This document shows, in pieces, positions 35,977-45,230 of a DNA stretch of 64,000 bases. Source of the stretch: Halomicronema sp. CCY15110 (GTDB taxonomy: Bacteria > Cyanobacteriota > Cyanobacteriia > Phormidesmidales > Phormidesmidaceae); assembly GCF_016888165.1 (NCBI RefSeq), contig NZ_JACSWC010000387.1:1-64000 (forward strand). The letters are read 5' to 3'. Numbering within the stretch: position 1 is the first letter of the stretch; the number at the start of each line of letters is the position of its first letter. Made by a program: the position numbers and the translations under genes. Under the pieces are notes generated by a model that had not been told where the DNA came from, ran no database searches, and was given only the letters and a program-made list of their open reading frames with translations.

Positions 35977-36006
35977 AGTGTATTACTCCAGAGTGTATTA
36001 CTCCAG
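35977..36006. repeat. 15-bp perfect tandem duplication
   Basis: AGTGTATTACTCCAG occurs twice head to tail at 35977-35991 and 35992-36006, between the lexA gene end and the DUF3352 gene start. Confidence 0.9.
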
Positions 36007-36105
36007 CGGCCTGTTCTCGGCAAGTCTTTACAAGGGAATGAAGACGGACAATCCGCCGTAAGGCGAATTTCGCACTGGCGACCGAAATCGTCTGTTCAAT
36101 ATCGT

Positions 36106-36720
36106 CTAGATATCGTCGCCCGGAAACTCACGCCAAACCCCAATCAGCCGACCTTGGAGTTGTACTTGCTCGGCCGGAAAGGTCTGCACTGGATAATTGG
36201 GATTGGCGGGCACTAACTCAACGGTATTCCCTTCCAGGCGGAAGTATTTCAAGGTTGTGCCGTCGGGCACTTGGGCGGCCACAATCGTATCGGCACGTAC
36301 CCGCTTTGGGTCTTGGATGGGGCGCAAGATCACCATGTCGCCATCGCAAATCATGGCATCGATCATGCTATCGCCGTTGACATAGAGTGCGTAATCGCCG
36401 GGTTTAGTCTCAAAATGACCCGGATTAAAGCGTTGCGTTTCGGCTTCGGGTTGGGCTTCGTTGACATAACCAGCGGCGATGCTGCCGTAGATCGGCACAC
36501 CCTGGACATCTTGCAAGATTCTGATCGTGCGAGCACGACCTTCTTCCCAATCGATGTAGCCTTTTTTGCGTAGATGATCGAGGCGACTTTGAATCGGGGC
36601 GGGTGATTTTAGGTTCATTGCCCGCATCATTTGCCGAATCGAAGGCGAGTGCTGGTTTTCGCGAATATAAATCACCAACCAGTCATAGAGTTCTTGTTGC
36701 GCTTCAGTTAAAGGTTCCAT
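36106..36720 (-). CDS. lexA: LexA repressor
   Basis: 204 residues: an N-terminal winged helix-turn-helix (1-70, SPSIRQMMRAMNLKSPAPIQ) and a C-terminal S24 peptidase. The cleavage bond Ala83-Gly84 (SIAAGYV), catalytic Ser118 (NGDSMID) and Lys158 (TTLKYF) are all present, so RecA-stimulated self-cleavage is expected. This matters because some cyanobacterial LexA proteins, such as that of Synechocystis, lack these residues and regulate other processes. A sequence that fits the cyanobacterial SOS box lies just upstream, so the gene is probably autoregulated. Confidence 0.96.
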   Translation of the reverse strand: MEPLTEAQQELYDWLVIYIRENQHSPSIRQMMRAMNLKSPAPIQSRLDHLRKKGYIDWEEGRARTIRILQDVQGVPIYGSIAAGYVNEAQPEAETQRFNPGHFETKPGDYALYVNGDSMIDAMICDGDMVILRPIQDPKRVRADTIVAAQVPDGTTLKYFRLEGNTVELVPANPNYPVQTFPAEQVQLQGRLIGVWREFPGDDI

Positions 36721-36754
36721 TGCCGCCGTCCTCGGCTCAGCCGCTTTTGTATCA

Positions 36755-36768
36755 AGAACAACTGTACC
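36755..36768 (-). promoter_or_regulatory. Predicted SOS box (LexA operator) upstream of lexA
   Basis: On the minus strand the 14-mer GGTACAGTTGTTCT fits the published cyanobacterial LexA consensus RGTACNNNDGTWCB at every defined position. It lies 35-48 bp upstream of the lexA start codon, a suitable place for autorepression. Confidence 0.8.
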
Positions 36769-36829
36769 AGCGAACCCTGGAAATGTCTACCTTTTGATCA
36801 AAAACGTGGGTCTTGGATAATGGCTGACC

Positions 36830-38596
36830 TTACTTGAGTCCCATTTGGACGCGCCACAGTCCGGAATATAGGTCGTCGCGCTCTAGTAGTTCTTCGTGGG
36901 TGCCCCATTCCACCAGTTGGCCCTGGGCCATGACATAAATGCGATCGGCGTTGCGAATGGTGGACAGGCGATGGGCGATCGCAATGGTGGTGCGATTTTG
37001 GGTGATGTGTTCCAGCGATCGCTGAATGGCGGCTTCGGTTTCGTTGTCCACTGCCGATGTGGCTTCATCCAGTACAAGGATGGGGGGATTTTTGAGAATG
37101 GCGCGGGCGATCGCCAACCGCTGCCGCTGCCCACCGGACAGCTTTTGGCCCCGCTCACCCACGATAGTGTCATAGCCCTGGGGCAGTTGTTGAATGAACT
37201 CATCGGCTTCGGCGGTGCGAGCGGCCTGCATAATCGCGTCACGGTCGGCGGCAAAAGTCCCGTAGGCGATGTTTTCGGCCACCGTGCCGTGAAATAAAAA
37301 GACATCTTGACTGACTAGGCCAATCGCCTGGCGCAAGTCCTGGGTGGCGAGATCGCGCACATCCAGGCCATCCAGGGTGATCCGTCCGGCATTCACCTCA
37401 TAGAGTCGGAGCAGCAGTTTGACTAGAGTACTTTTGCCTGAGCCAGTTGCGCCCACGATCGCGACGGTATGCCCCGCCGGAATTTTGAGCGTCAAATTTT
37501 GCACTACGGGTCGGCGATCGCCATAGGCAAAAGTCACATCTTCAAAGCGCACCGCCCCTTTGACGTTGCTCACGGGGAGTCGTTGGTGCCCTGGATGGAG
37601 GGTGATGGGCAGATCTAATAGGTCCATCACGCGATTGGTAGAAGCCATGGCTCGCTGGTATTGATCGAGCGTGTCACCGAGGCGGGTTAGCGGCCACAGC
37701 AATCGCTGCGTGAGGAAGACCAAAACGCTATAGGTGCCCACGGCTAGTTGCCCATCCACCGCCATGAGGCCACCAAACACGAGCGTAGTGGTAAAGCCCA
37801 GCAAAATCAGCACGCGAATTAGCGGAATGTAGGCGGCGCTAAAGGCGATCGCTCGCTGATTGCTGAGCCGATAGGCTTCACTATCTTCGCGGATGCGCTC
37901 AATTTCATATCCTTCGGCGGTGAAGCTTTTGATGGTGAGAATACCGGACAAATTATTCGCCAACCGACTGTTAAGGGCGCTGACGTGCTCGCGGACGGCA
38001 GCGTAGCGTGGGGCCAGGAGCTTTTGAAAGGCGATCGCCCCCCAGACGATAAACGGCATTGGGATAATCGCCATCCACGCGACCGAGGGGGCCAACGTGA
38101 GGAACGCCCCCCCGACCAAAATGATGGTCGTGATGACTTGTAAGACTTCATTCGCCCCGACATCGAGGAAGCGTTCGAGTTGGTTAATGTCGTCATTCAG
38201 CACGGCCATCAGACCGCCGGTGCTGTGGTCTTCAAAATAGGCCAGATCGAGATCTTGCAAGTGACTGTAGGCTTCCACGCGCAAATCGCGCTGCATGGTC
38301 TGGGCCAAATTGCGCCACAACACGGAGTAAGCGTACTGAAAGGCGGATTCTAGCCCCCAGGTGACAATCGTGAGGGCCGTGAGCACCAAAAATTGGCCGC
38401 GAATGCTGGCGACGCCTAAACCAGCGAGCCAGGAATCTTGTTGTTGCACGACGACATCAACGGCCAGGCCGATGAGCACGGGGGGCGCTAAATCAAAAAA
38501 CTTGTTGCAGACGGAACAGATGCTCGCGAGCCAGACTTGGCGACTGTAGCGGCGACTGTAGCGCATCAGTCGTTGTAAGGGAGGGGAAGAACTCAT
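36830..38596 (-). CDS. ABC transporter, multidrug/lipid exporter type
   Basis: 588 residues with six membrane helices (about 20-310) and a C-terminal ATPase: Walker [13 protein letters not shown], signature [14 protein letters not shown], Walker [14 protein letters not shown] and the switch [13 protein letters not shown]. As a homodimer, or with a partner, it would export lipid-like or drug-like compounds from the cytoplasm. It is not an adjacent duplicate of the exporter at 358-2097, since sequences outside the ATPase differ. It is a single gene. Confidence 0.95.
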   Translation of the reverse strand: MSSSPPLQRLMRYSRRYSRQVWLASICSVCNKFFDLAPPVLIGLAVDVVVQQQDSWLAGLGVASIRGQFLVLTALTIVTWGLESAFQYAYSVLWRNLAQTMQRDLRVEAYSHLQDLDLAYFEDHSTGGLMAVLNDDINQLERFLDVGANEVLQVITTIILVGGAFLTLAPSVAWMAIIPMPFIVWGAIAFQKLLAPRYAAVREHVSALNSRLANNLSGILTIKSFTAEGYEIERIREDSEAYRLSNQRAIAFSAAYIPLIRVLILLGFTTTLVFGGLMAVDGQLAVGTYSVLVFLTQRLLWPLTRLGDTLDQYQRAMASTNRVMDLLDLPITLHPGHQRLPVSNVKGAVRFEDVTFAYGDRRPVVQNLTLKIPAGHTVAIVGATGSGKSTLVKLLLRLYEVNAGRITLDGLDVRDLATQDLRQAIGLVSQDVFLFHGTVAENIAYGTFAADRDAIMQAARTAEADEFIQQLPQGYDTIVGERGQKLSGGQRQRLAIARAILKNPPILVLDEATSAVDNETEAAIQRSLEHITQNRTTIAIAHRLSTIRNADRIYVMAQGQLVEWGTHEELLERDDLYSGLWRVQMGLK

Positions 38597-38903
38597 AACG
38601 GGCTGGCTCAGTTAGGAAACAGCGGCGAGGCCGGCTGTATGGAAACAAGGCGCGATGGGAGATCGCGCCGATCAACCGTCCGATTGCCGATCAGGCAACC
38701 TCGCGGCAAGTAAAAATCCTAACAAATATCAAAATTTACTGAGCTGGTCAGTCTCCGACTGAGATCACAGCCGCCTGGTGATGGCGGCTATGCCCCTGCG
38801 TGATGCTAACGAGGGCTGACGCCGACGATGAACACGCCTATTGGTCAGCGATCGTCGCTGTGTCTGCTGTTTTAATCCATAGCCGGTTACGTAAAAAGCT
38901 CCA
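38597..38903. other. 307-bp intergenic region
   Basis: No gene is supported. A small GC hairpin, AGCCGCC and GGCGGCT around TGGTGAT, lies near 38769-38789. This region should hold the promoter of the ABC exporter (minus) and of the small ORF at 38904 (plus). Confidence 0.5.
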
Positions 38904-39047
38904 ATGATGAAATTTGATCGCCGCCAAGTTATCCATACCCCTGAGTCGAAGACCTCTGAATTAAATCAACAGCAACGATTTGAGCCGGGGGAACAAAAAC
39001 GCAAAACGCTCCATGAGCACACTGATCCCTGGCAGCAACAGCCCTGA
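38904..39047 (+). CDS. Small hydrophilic ORF (47 aa)
   Basis: ATG at 38904 to TGA at 39045-39047 encodes 47 residues beginning MMKFDRRQVIHTPESKT, rich in Q, E, K, R and H, without hydrophobic segments. Its stop directly abuts the stop of rsmI on the other strand (39048-39050). It has a full start and stop and reasonable codon use, but no strong ribosome site. I recognise no family. It may be real because no other explanation is seen for a clean 47-codon frame in this gap, though chance is possible. Confidence 0.4.
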   Translation: MMKFDRRQVIHTPESKTSELNQQQRFEPGEQKRKTLHEHTDPWQQQP

Positions 39048-39977
39048 TCACTCGGTCGCGTTCGCTGGAGCAGCTGGCCCCTCACGACTGCCAGAGGCTG
39101 GAGCCGTCCTATCCGTTGCGGTCGGCGGATCTGGCAACTCGATCGCCAGTTGGTAGATCGCTCGCTTGCTGTAGGTGGTGTTCTGCGCGAGTTGACGGCT
39201 GGCCTGCGATCGCGAGAGTCCCTGCGCCAACAAATCCGTCAGCCTTGCCGTCAGTTCCTCAACGGTCAGAGGCGGCGTCTCGGAAGGCGGTTTGCCCGCA
39301 ATCACCAGCGTGAACTCCCCTTTGGGCGAGGTGATGGTGTAATGGGCGATCGCCTCGGCTAGGGTGCCGCGCCAAACTTCTTCAAACTGTTTGGTGAGTT
39401 CGCGGGTGATGGCCACCCGGCGAGTCGCTTCAAATGGCCCTTGCAAATCCTTGAGGGTCGTCAGCAGACGGTGGGGCGCTTCGTACAGTACGAGCGTCCG
39501 CGATTCTTCTGCAAGTCGGGCAATGTGGTCGCGGCGATCGCGCCCCTTGGTCGGCAAAAAGCCATCGAACGCAAAGGGTTGAGGCGGCAGTCCTGAAATA
39601 CATAGCGCGGTAATCGCGGCAGTCGCCCCCGGAATCGCCACCACCGCAATCCCCTCCTGAGCGCACGCTTCCACCAACTCAAAACCGGGGTCGGAAATTC
39701 CCGGCATACCCGCATCACTGACGAGGGCAATATCTTTGCCGTGCTGCAATTGCGCCAGCAACTCGGATAACCGTTTGCGCCAGTTGTGGGCGTGGTAGCT
39801 GGTTTGGGGCGTCTCAACTTGAAAATGATGCAGCAGCTTACCCGTGTGGCGAGTATCTTCAGCGGCGATCAGCGCCACTTGTTTGAGGGTGTCGATCGCT
39901 CGAAAGGTCATATCCGCCAGGTTGCCGATGGGAGTGCCGACGATATAAAGCGTGCCCTTGCCGTTGAGATCCGTCAC
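39048..39977 (-). CDS. rsmI: 16S rRNA (cytidine-1402-2'-O)-methyltransferase
   Basis: About 309 residues from a GTG at 39977. The family N-terminus KGTLYIVGTPIGNLADMTFRA follows seven residues later. Further motifs are AAEDTRHTGKLL, ALVSDAGMPGISDPG and AVVAIPGATAAITAL. The enzyme methylates C1402 in the ribosomal decoding centre with SAM. The frame stays open to an ATG at 40037, but that would leave two bases to the divergent kinase start. The C-terminal 20 residues are Pro/Ala/Gly-rich and specific to this strain. Confidence 0.94.
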   Translation of the reverse strand: MTDLNGKGTLYIVGTPIGNLADMTFRAIDTLKQVALIAAEDTRHTGKLLHHFQVETPQTSYHAHNWRKRLSELLAQLQHGKDIALVSDAGMPGISDPGFELVEACAQEGIAVVAIPGATAAITALCISGLPPQPFAFDGFLPTKGRDRRDHIARLAEESRTLVLYEAPHRLLTTLKDLQGPFEATRRVAITRELTKQFEEVWRGTLAEAIAHYTITSPKGEFTLVIAGKPPSETPPLTVEELTARLTDLLAQGLSRSQASRQLAQNTTYSKRAIYQLAIELPDPPTATDRTAPASGSREGPAAPANATE

Positions 39978-40039
39978 CGTTTCGCCATCCTGCTTGCTGT
40001 GCTTCAGAATAAACCCAGTCGTTCCTGCATGATTCAAAA

Positions 40040-40924
40040 ATGCCTAAAACTGGCGTCTTTGTCGGGCTGATCACCCTCGACTGCATTTATCAAACCCACT
40101 CGGCCTTGCAACCGAATGAAAAGCAAGTGGCTGAGGAGGTGCTGCTAGCGGCGGGTGGCCCGGCGACCAATGCCGCGATCGCCTTTAGCGCGCTGGGCGG
40201 CCACGCGAAATTGGTCGGCGTCTTGGGACAACATCCCCTCGCCACAGTCATCCGCGACGATCTGGCCCAGCACGGTGTCGAACTGGTGGATCTGCTGCCT
40301 ACGGTCACAACGCCGCCCCCGTTTTCGTCCATTTTGGTGAATGTCGCGACGGGCGATCGCGCCGTGATTTCTCGCAATGCGGTTGATCGACCCCAGCCCC
40401 AAACCTTGCCGACCCAAAACGTGCTCGCCCCAGCGGACTGTCTGCTGGTCGATGGTCACCAGATGTGGCTGGGTGAACAGCTAGCCAAAATGGCTCAGTC
40501 GCGCCAAATTCCTGTGGTGGTGGATGGCGGCAGTTGGAAGGCAGGCTTTGAACAGGTGTTACCGTTGGCCACAGCGGTGATTGCGTCGGCCAATTTTTCC
40601 CCACCAGGGCAGGGCACTGAGCGAGCGGCGATCGCCTATCTGCGATCGCTGCAAATTCCCCAGGTGGCCGTCACGCGGGGCGATCGCTCGATTCTCTACG
40701 CCACGGCCACTGAGTCGGGTGAGTTGGCAGTGCCAGCTATTCAGCCGGTGGATACGTTGGGCGCAGGCGATATCTTTCATGGGGCTTTCTGTGCCCAGTC
40801 TGCCGAGCGGGCGGATTTCCTCGTCGCCTTATCGGGGGCGGCGCAAGTTGCCGCGATCGCCTGCCAATCCTTCGGCACTCGGCGGTGGATAGCCCCCCTG
40901 AGCGGGATGCCTTCGCAACCTTGA
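40040..40924 (+). CDS. PfkB family carbohydrate kinase
   Basis: 294 residues with a ribokinase fold. The substrate-side motif GGPATNAAIAFSALGGHAKLVGVLG is near 37-61, and the catalytic PVDTLGAGDIFHGAF near 234-248 carries the general base Asp and the anion hole. The sugar cannot be named; ribokinase, fructokinase and adenosine kinase share the fold. It diverges from rsmI with at most 62 bp between starts, so the two promoters overlap or lie inside the opposing gene. Confidence 0.92.
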   Translation: MPKTGVFVGLITLDCIYQTHSALQPNEKQVAEEVLLAAGGPATNAAIAFSALGGHAKLVGVLGQHPLATVIRDDLAQHGVELVDLLPTVTTPPPFSSILVNVATGDRAVISRNAVDRPQPQTLPTQNVLAPADCLLVDGHQMWLGEQLAKMAQSRQIPVVVDGGSWKAGFEQVLPLATAVIASANFSPPGQGTERAAIAYLRSLQIPQVAVTRGDRSILYATATESGELAVPAIQPVDTLGAGDIFHGAFCAQSAERADFLVALSGAAQVAAIACQSFGTRRWIAPLSGMPSQP

Positions 40925-41068
40925 GGCGACTCACCCCCAGGCCCATCCATTCGGTCAGGGCGAGGGCAACGGGCTTGTGGAGAAAACCTTTGCTTTTGGG
41001 AATTAAGCGATCGCAGATTCGATAATCGTTAGATAATCTCTACGTTGCTGCATCGGCGGAGTGTGTTC

Positions 41069-41419
41069 GTGAAGTATTTTTTCCTCTCTGAGGGCTGGAC
41101 GACGGGGCGAGTTTGGGAATTTGGGGGGCTGTGGGACGAATTTGCCTGGCAGCGCAAGCCCGACCTGCAACAGATGCCGCTGAGCATTGTGGAAAATGGC
41201 GAAACCCTCTGGCTGTACCAGGTCGAAGATGCGGTATTGATGGTGGAAGTACGCCCCCTAGCCGAATCGACGAAAACGATTGGTCAGGTGGTTTTGAAGC
41301 GCTTGATCGGCGCTGAGCAAGTATTAGACCGACTGTGTGTGGTGGAGCAAGCGGGCAGCGATCGCGCCGCCGGCAACGGCACCGCCGTCAGCGCGAAATC
41401 GCCCCATCCAACCAGCTGA
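41069..41419 (+). CDS. Conserved cyanobacterial protein of unknown function (116 aa)
   Basis: From a GTG at 41069 the protein starts VKYFFLSEGWTTGRVWEFGG, a pattern I associate with a widespread uncharacterised cyanobacterial family. It is soluble, Trp-rich in the first half (WEFGGLWDEFAWQRK), then PLSIVENGETLWLYQVEDAVLMVEV, with a polar Ala/Ser/Gly tail. The first ATG-type frame at 41045 adds eight residues. Function is unknown, and neighbours (PfkB kinase, argG) give no clue. Confidence 0.82.
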   Translation: MKYFFLSEGWTTGRVWEFGGLWDEFAWQRKPDLQQMPLSIVENGETLWLYQVEDAVLMVEVRPLAESTKTIGQVVLKRLIGAEQVLDRLCVVEQAGSDRAAGNGTAVSAKSPHPTS

Positions 41420-41508
41420 CACTGGAGCGCTTAGGAGCGGTTAGTGTCGTTCATGCCAAGACGCGGGCGCGATCGCCGCTGTCAGCCATGCCCACTCACC
41501 GACTCGGC

Positions 41509-42714
41509 CTAATCGTTGCCCATGCGCTGAGACCAAATGCGGGTCGGTAGCCCCCACACGTAGATAAAGCCCTCAGCGGCCCGGTGGTCAAAGGAGTCAT
41601 CGGCCCCGTAGGTTGCCAAGGCCTCACTGTAAAGCGCATTTTCCGCCTGACGTCCGACAATCATGGCGTTGCCTTTGTGCAGCTTAATGCGAACTACGCC
41701 GGTGACGTATTCCTGGGTGTAGTTAATAAACGCATCCAGCGCCGACTTGAGGGGGCTAAACCAGAGCCCGTTGTACACCAAGCGGCTGTAAGTTTCTTCC
41801 ACATCCCGTTTGTACTGGGTGACATCGGCGGTCAGGGTCAAGCTCTCCAGGTCGCGGTGGGCGGCAATCAGCAGCAACAAGGCTGGCGCTTCGTAGATTT
41901 CGCGCGATTTGATGCCGACCAACCGATTTTCCACCATGTCGATGCGACCAAAGCCATGCTTGCCCGCAATCACATTCAACTCCTCGACTAGAGCAGTTGT
42001 GGTCATTTCTTGACCATTCAGGCTCATGGGTTCGCCATTGTTGAAGCCAATTTCGACATATTCCGCCTCGTCAGGGGTATCGGCGATCGCCTTCGTCATG
42101 GCAAACACATCCGCCGTCGCTTCCGTCCAAGGATCTTCGAGCGGGCCAGCCTCAATGCTGCGGCCCAAAATGTTGTAGTCAATGCTGTAGGGCGACGACT
42201 TTTTGACCGGAAAAGTAAGACCAAACTGCTCACCGTAAGCGATCGCCTCTTGGCGGCTCATGCCCCACTCGCGAGCCGGAGCCAACACCTTGAGGTCTGG
42301 ATTTAGGCCGCCAATCGCCACATCAAACCGCACCTGGTCATTGCCCTTGCCCGTACACCCGTGGGCCACCGCATCGGCATTACACTGAGCCGCCGCATCG
42401 ACTAGCAGTTTGGCAATGAGGGGCCGCGCCAGCGCCGTCGAGAGCGGATACCGATTTTCGTACAGGGCATTCGCCTTGATGGAGGGAATGGCGTAATGCT
42501 TGACCAAGGCTTCTTTCGCATCCACGACTAGGGATTCTGATGCGCCTGCCTTCAATGCCTTTTGGCGAATGGGTTCCAGGTCTTCGCCCTGCCCCAAATC
42601 AGCCGCCAGGGTAATGACTTCTTTCACCCCAAACTCATTCTTGAGATACGGAATGCACACCGTCGTATCCACACCACCGGAATACGCTAAAACAACTCTT
42701 TCTGCTCGACCCAT
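41509..42714 (-). CDS. argG: Argininosuccinate synthase
   Basis: 401 residues, full length. The ATP PP-motif is [18 protein letters not shown] near residue 7; other blocks are [29 protein letters not shown], and [17 protein letters not shown]. It joins citrulline and aspartate with ATP in arginine synthesis. Many family members read GGLDTS; here GGVDTT, as often in cyanobacteria. It is a single gene. Confidence 0.98.
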   Translation of the reverse strand: MGRAERVVLAYSGGVDTTVCIPYLKNEFGVKEVITLAADLGQGEDLEPIRQKALKAGASESLVVDAKEALVKHYAIPSIKANALYENRYPLSTALARPLIAKLLVDAAAQCNADAVAHGCTGKGNDQVRFDVAIGGLNPDLKVLAPAREWGMSRQEAIAYGEQFGLTFPVKKSSPYSIDYNILGRSIEAGPLEDPWTEATADVFAMTKAIADTPDEAEYVEIGFNNGEPMSLNGQEMTTTALVEELNVIAGKHGFGRIDMVENRLVGIKSREIYEAPALLLLIAAHRDLESLTLTADVTQYKRDVEETYSRLVYNGLWFSPLKSALDAFINYTQEYVTGVVRIKLHKGNAMIVGRQAENALYSEALATYGADDSFDHRAAEGFIYVWGLPTRIWSQRMGND

Positions 42715-42949
42715 TGCTTTTTACCAAGTGAAACTCACAAGCTTTACATTTTTGCAGACAAAGGCCCATTTGACTGCCTCCGGCTCACAGATTTTCGGCT
42801 ACAGGTTGCCACCCACGGGAGAATCTGGGCCGCAGAGAAAAAAGTGCCCCATAGCTGGCCGACTCATCCTGCACTGACCAACTCACCCCAGCGATCGCTC
42901 CGCCTCTTAAAATAGATGGGTGTGACATTCAACAGGTTTGCAAACCACT

Positions 42950-44293
42950 ATGCCAACGCTTCAAGAAATCGCCGCCTACGCCCAAGACAGTGCTCAAAAG
43001 CAGGGCATCCACAAGTACGACGTGTACGGCTCCACGGTGGATGAGACCAGCGTGCAGGTCGATCAGGGCGAGCCCAAGCAAGTCAAGGCGTCGCAGCGGG
43101 CCAGCGTGATTGTGCGGGTGTGGAACGAGGAAGGCTTGGTGGGCGTCACCACGACCACCGACGTGGATCCCAACGGCATCAGCTTGGCCCTGCAAACGGC
43201 GGCAGACGCCAGCACCTTTGGCGCAAAAGAGCATATCCCCGACTTTAGCCCCGAAGCTACGGCTCCCCTCGCCGCAGTGGACTATGAGACGGTGCCCGCT
43301 AGTGATGTGCAAGACCTGATCAAGACATTGGTAGATGCGGAAAAGGCCGTATTAGAGGCCCATCCCGCGATTGTATCGGTGCCCTACAACGGCATTGCCC
43401 AGCGGCAAATCGATCGCTTTTATCTCAACAGTGCCGGGGCTCAACGGCGCGAAGAGCGGAGTTACGCCTCGCTGTATCTATATAGTAAGACCGAGCAGGA
43501 AGGGAAAAAGCCGCGATCTGCGGGGGCGATGCGGGTCGAGCGTGGGCTGCCCCAAATTGACGTGGAGGCCTGCATTCAGGAAACGGTGGAGAAAACCCGG
43601 AGCCATTTGGACTATCGCTCCATTGACTCCGGCAAGTATCCGGTGGTGTTTTCCGCCGAGGCCTTTTTGAGCCTGCTGAATGCGTTCTCTAATTTGTTCA
43701 ACGCCCAGAGCATTTTGGATAATCGCAGTTTGTCCACCGCAGAGTCGCTGGGCACTCAGATCGCAGTACCGTTGTTGACGGTATTTGATGATGCCCTGCA
43801 TCCCGAAAACGTCAGCGCCGACACCTTTGACGGTGAAGGCACCCCCACCCGTCGCCTACCAATTATTGAAAACGGCGTGCTGAGCAATTTCTTGCACAGT
43901 GCCGGCACGGCAAAACGCATGGGAGCGCAGCCCACCGGCCACGCCAGCATTGGGGCCAAAGTCAGTGTGGATGCCAATTTTTATCACGTGATGGCGGGAC
44001 AGCCCTCCGATCAAGCGCTGAGCTTGGAGACGGCGGAGAACGTGATTTTCATTGATGATGTGCAAGCCCTGCACGCGGGGGTGAATGCGTTGCAAGGGTC
44101 TTTTTCGCTGCCGTTTGATGGCTGGTTGGTGAACCAGGGCGAAAAAGTCAGCATTGATTCGGCGACGGTGGCGGGGGATTTTCGCGAATTGCTGAAGTCC
44201 ATCGTGCAGGTGGAAGCGGAGTCTGAAATCACCCCTGGCGGCATCTGTCCCCGGATTTGGGTGGAATCGCTGTCCATTACGGGCGAGGCGTAG
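42950..44293 (+). CDS. TldD/PmbA (TldE) family metalloprotease-like protein
   Basis: 447 residues from the ATG at 42950 (a TTG at 42938 would add four). Conserved blocks are DVYGSTVDETSVQVDQGEPK, GEGTPTRRLPIIENGVLSNFLHS and EIDG-like ESEITPGGICPRIW at the C-terminus. PmbA/TldE lacks the HExxxH zinc site of TldD and acts as its partner in cleaving unfolded peptides or RiPP leaders. No HExxxH is visible here, so TldE is the better call. The partner tldD is not in the window. Confidence 0.9.
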   Translation: MPTLQEIAAYAQDSAQKQGIHKYDVYGSTVDETSVQVDQGEPKQVKASQRASVIVRVWNEEGLVGVTTTTDVDPNGISLALQTAADASTFGAKEHIPDFSPEATAPLAAVDYETVPASDVQDLIKTLVDAEKAVLEAHPAIVSVPYNGIAQRQIDRFYLNSAGAQRREERSYASLYLYSKTEQEGKKPRSAGAMRVERGLPQIDVEACIQETVEKTRSHLDYRSIDSGKYPVVFSAEAFLSLLNAFSNLFNAQSILDNRSLSTAESLGTQIAVPLLTVFDDALHPENVSADTFDGEGTPTRRLPIIENGVLSNFLHSAGTAKRMGAQPTGHASIGAKVSVDANFYHVMAGQPSDQALSLETAENVIFIDDVQALHAGVNALQGSFSLPFDGWLVNQGEKVSIDSATVAGDFRELLKSIVQVEAESEITPGGICPRIWVESLSITGEA

Positions 44294-44331
44294 TCGTCGT
44301 TGCGGATCAATTAGGATGAAACCCCCTCATC

Positions 44332-44370
44332 CCCTAACCCCTTCACCCAGAACGGGCGAAGGGGTTAGGG
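44332..44370. terminator. Inverted-repeat hairpin after the PmbA gene
   Basis: CCCTAACCCCTTC (44332-44344) pairs with GAAGGGGTTAGGG (44358-44370), a perfect 13-bp stem around 13 bases. It sits between convergent genes. The word CCCCTAACCCC is typical of a dispersed repeat class in filamentous cyanobacteria, so this may be a repeat doing terminator duty. Confidence 0.7.
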
Positions 44371-44436
44371 AAGGCTTGTCTGGGTTCGCCCTCGCCCATT
44401 TTGGAACGAAGGCGGCCATAGGATAAGGGAACCAGT

Positions 44437-45141
44437 TTAGCAACGCCGCGTAGTTTCCTGGGTTTCTGTGGCCAGTTGATCCAGCCCGGCCAGCACTTGC
44501 TCAGCGGTGGCCGTCCAGCCGACGATGCCGCCCTGAGCCCTAACCATGTCCAGCGTCGCTTGTTGAAACTCGGGGAAGTAGCTGGCGGTGCCGTCTTCAA
44601 CTAAGAGGCATTCGTAGCCGCGATCGTTGGCTTCGCGCATGGTGCTCTGCACACAAACTTCGGTCGTCACGCCGGTAAAGAGCAGGTGGGTGATGCCCTG
44701 TCGTTGCAGGTTGGAGGCGAGGGAAGTGGCGTAGAAGGCTCCTTTACCAGGTTTGGCGATCACCGTTTCGTTGGCCTGAGGGGTCAGTTCGGGAATGATG
44801 CCGTTGCCCGGTTCGCCCAAGATCAAGATGCGGCCCATGGGGCCAGGATCCCCAATTTTGAGGTCGCTGTGGCCGCGATCGCGCTTCGCCGGGGGACAGT
44901 CGGACAGGTCGGGATGATGCCCTTCGACCGTTTGAATAATCAGCCAACCGCGATCGCGAAACGTTTGCTGGAGCTGTTGTACCGTCGGCACAATTTTCCG
45001 GAGGGGCGTCACGTCATTGCCCAGGGCGTCGCCAAAGCCCCCCGGTTCCAGAAAATCCCGCTGCATGTCAATGATGATGAGTGCTAGGCGATCGCCCGTG
45101 GGTAGCGTGTAGTCATAGGGCTGAGCCGCAATGTGAGCCAT
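44437..45141 (-). CDS. Isochorismatase-like cysteine hydrolase
   Basis: 234 residues with the complete Asp-Lys-Cys triad of the family: D in [18 protein letters not shown] in [13 protein letters not shown], and C in [16 protein letters not shown] cis-peptide motif GVT is also present. The family includes nicotinamidase, isochorismatase, biuret and ureidoacrylate hydrolases. The GFGDALGND loop suggests the small-amide group, but I cannot name a substrate. The DppB-like permease gene ends 90 bp away on the same strand and would be transcribed first. Confidence 0.9.
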   Translation of the reverse strand: MAHIAAQPYDYTLPTGDRLALIIIDMQRDFLEPGGFGDALGNDVTPLRKIVPTVQQLQQTFRDRGWLIIQTVEGHHPDLSDCPPAKRDRGHSDLKIGDPGPMGRILILGEPGNGIIPELTPQANETVIAKPGKGAFYATSLASNLQRQGITHLLFTGVTTEVCVQSTMREANDRGYECLLVEDGTASYFPEFQQATLDMVRAQGGIVGWTATAEQVLAGLDQLATETQETTRRC

Positions 45142-45230
45142 CGTCTTTCCTCTCCGACAGGTCGCCAGTTATAGCGGCAACTATAGCAAGCGGCAACGAC
45201 CGCCCGAACAAAAAAACTGATTTGTTGCGC

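Noticed and set aside
44332-44400. CRISPR-like repeats near CCCCTAACCCC words
   Set aside because: Only one inverted repeat is present, with no regular spacers; it is a hairpin or dispersed repeat.
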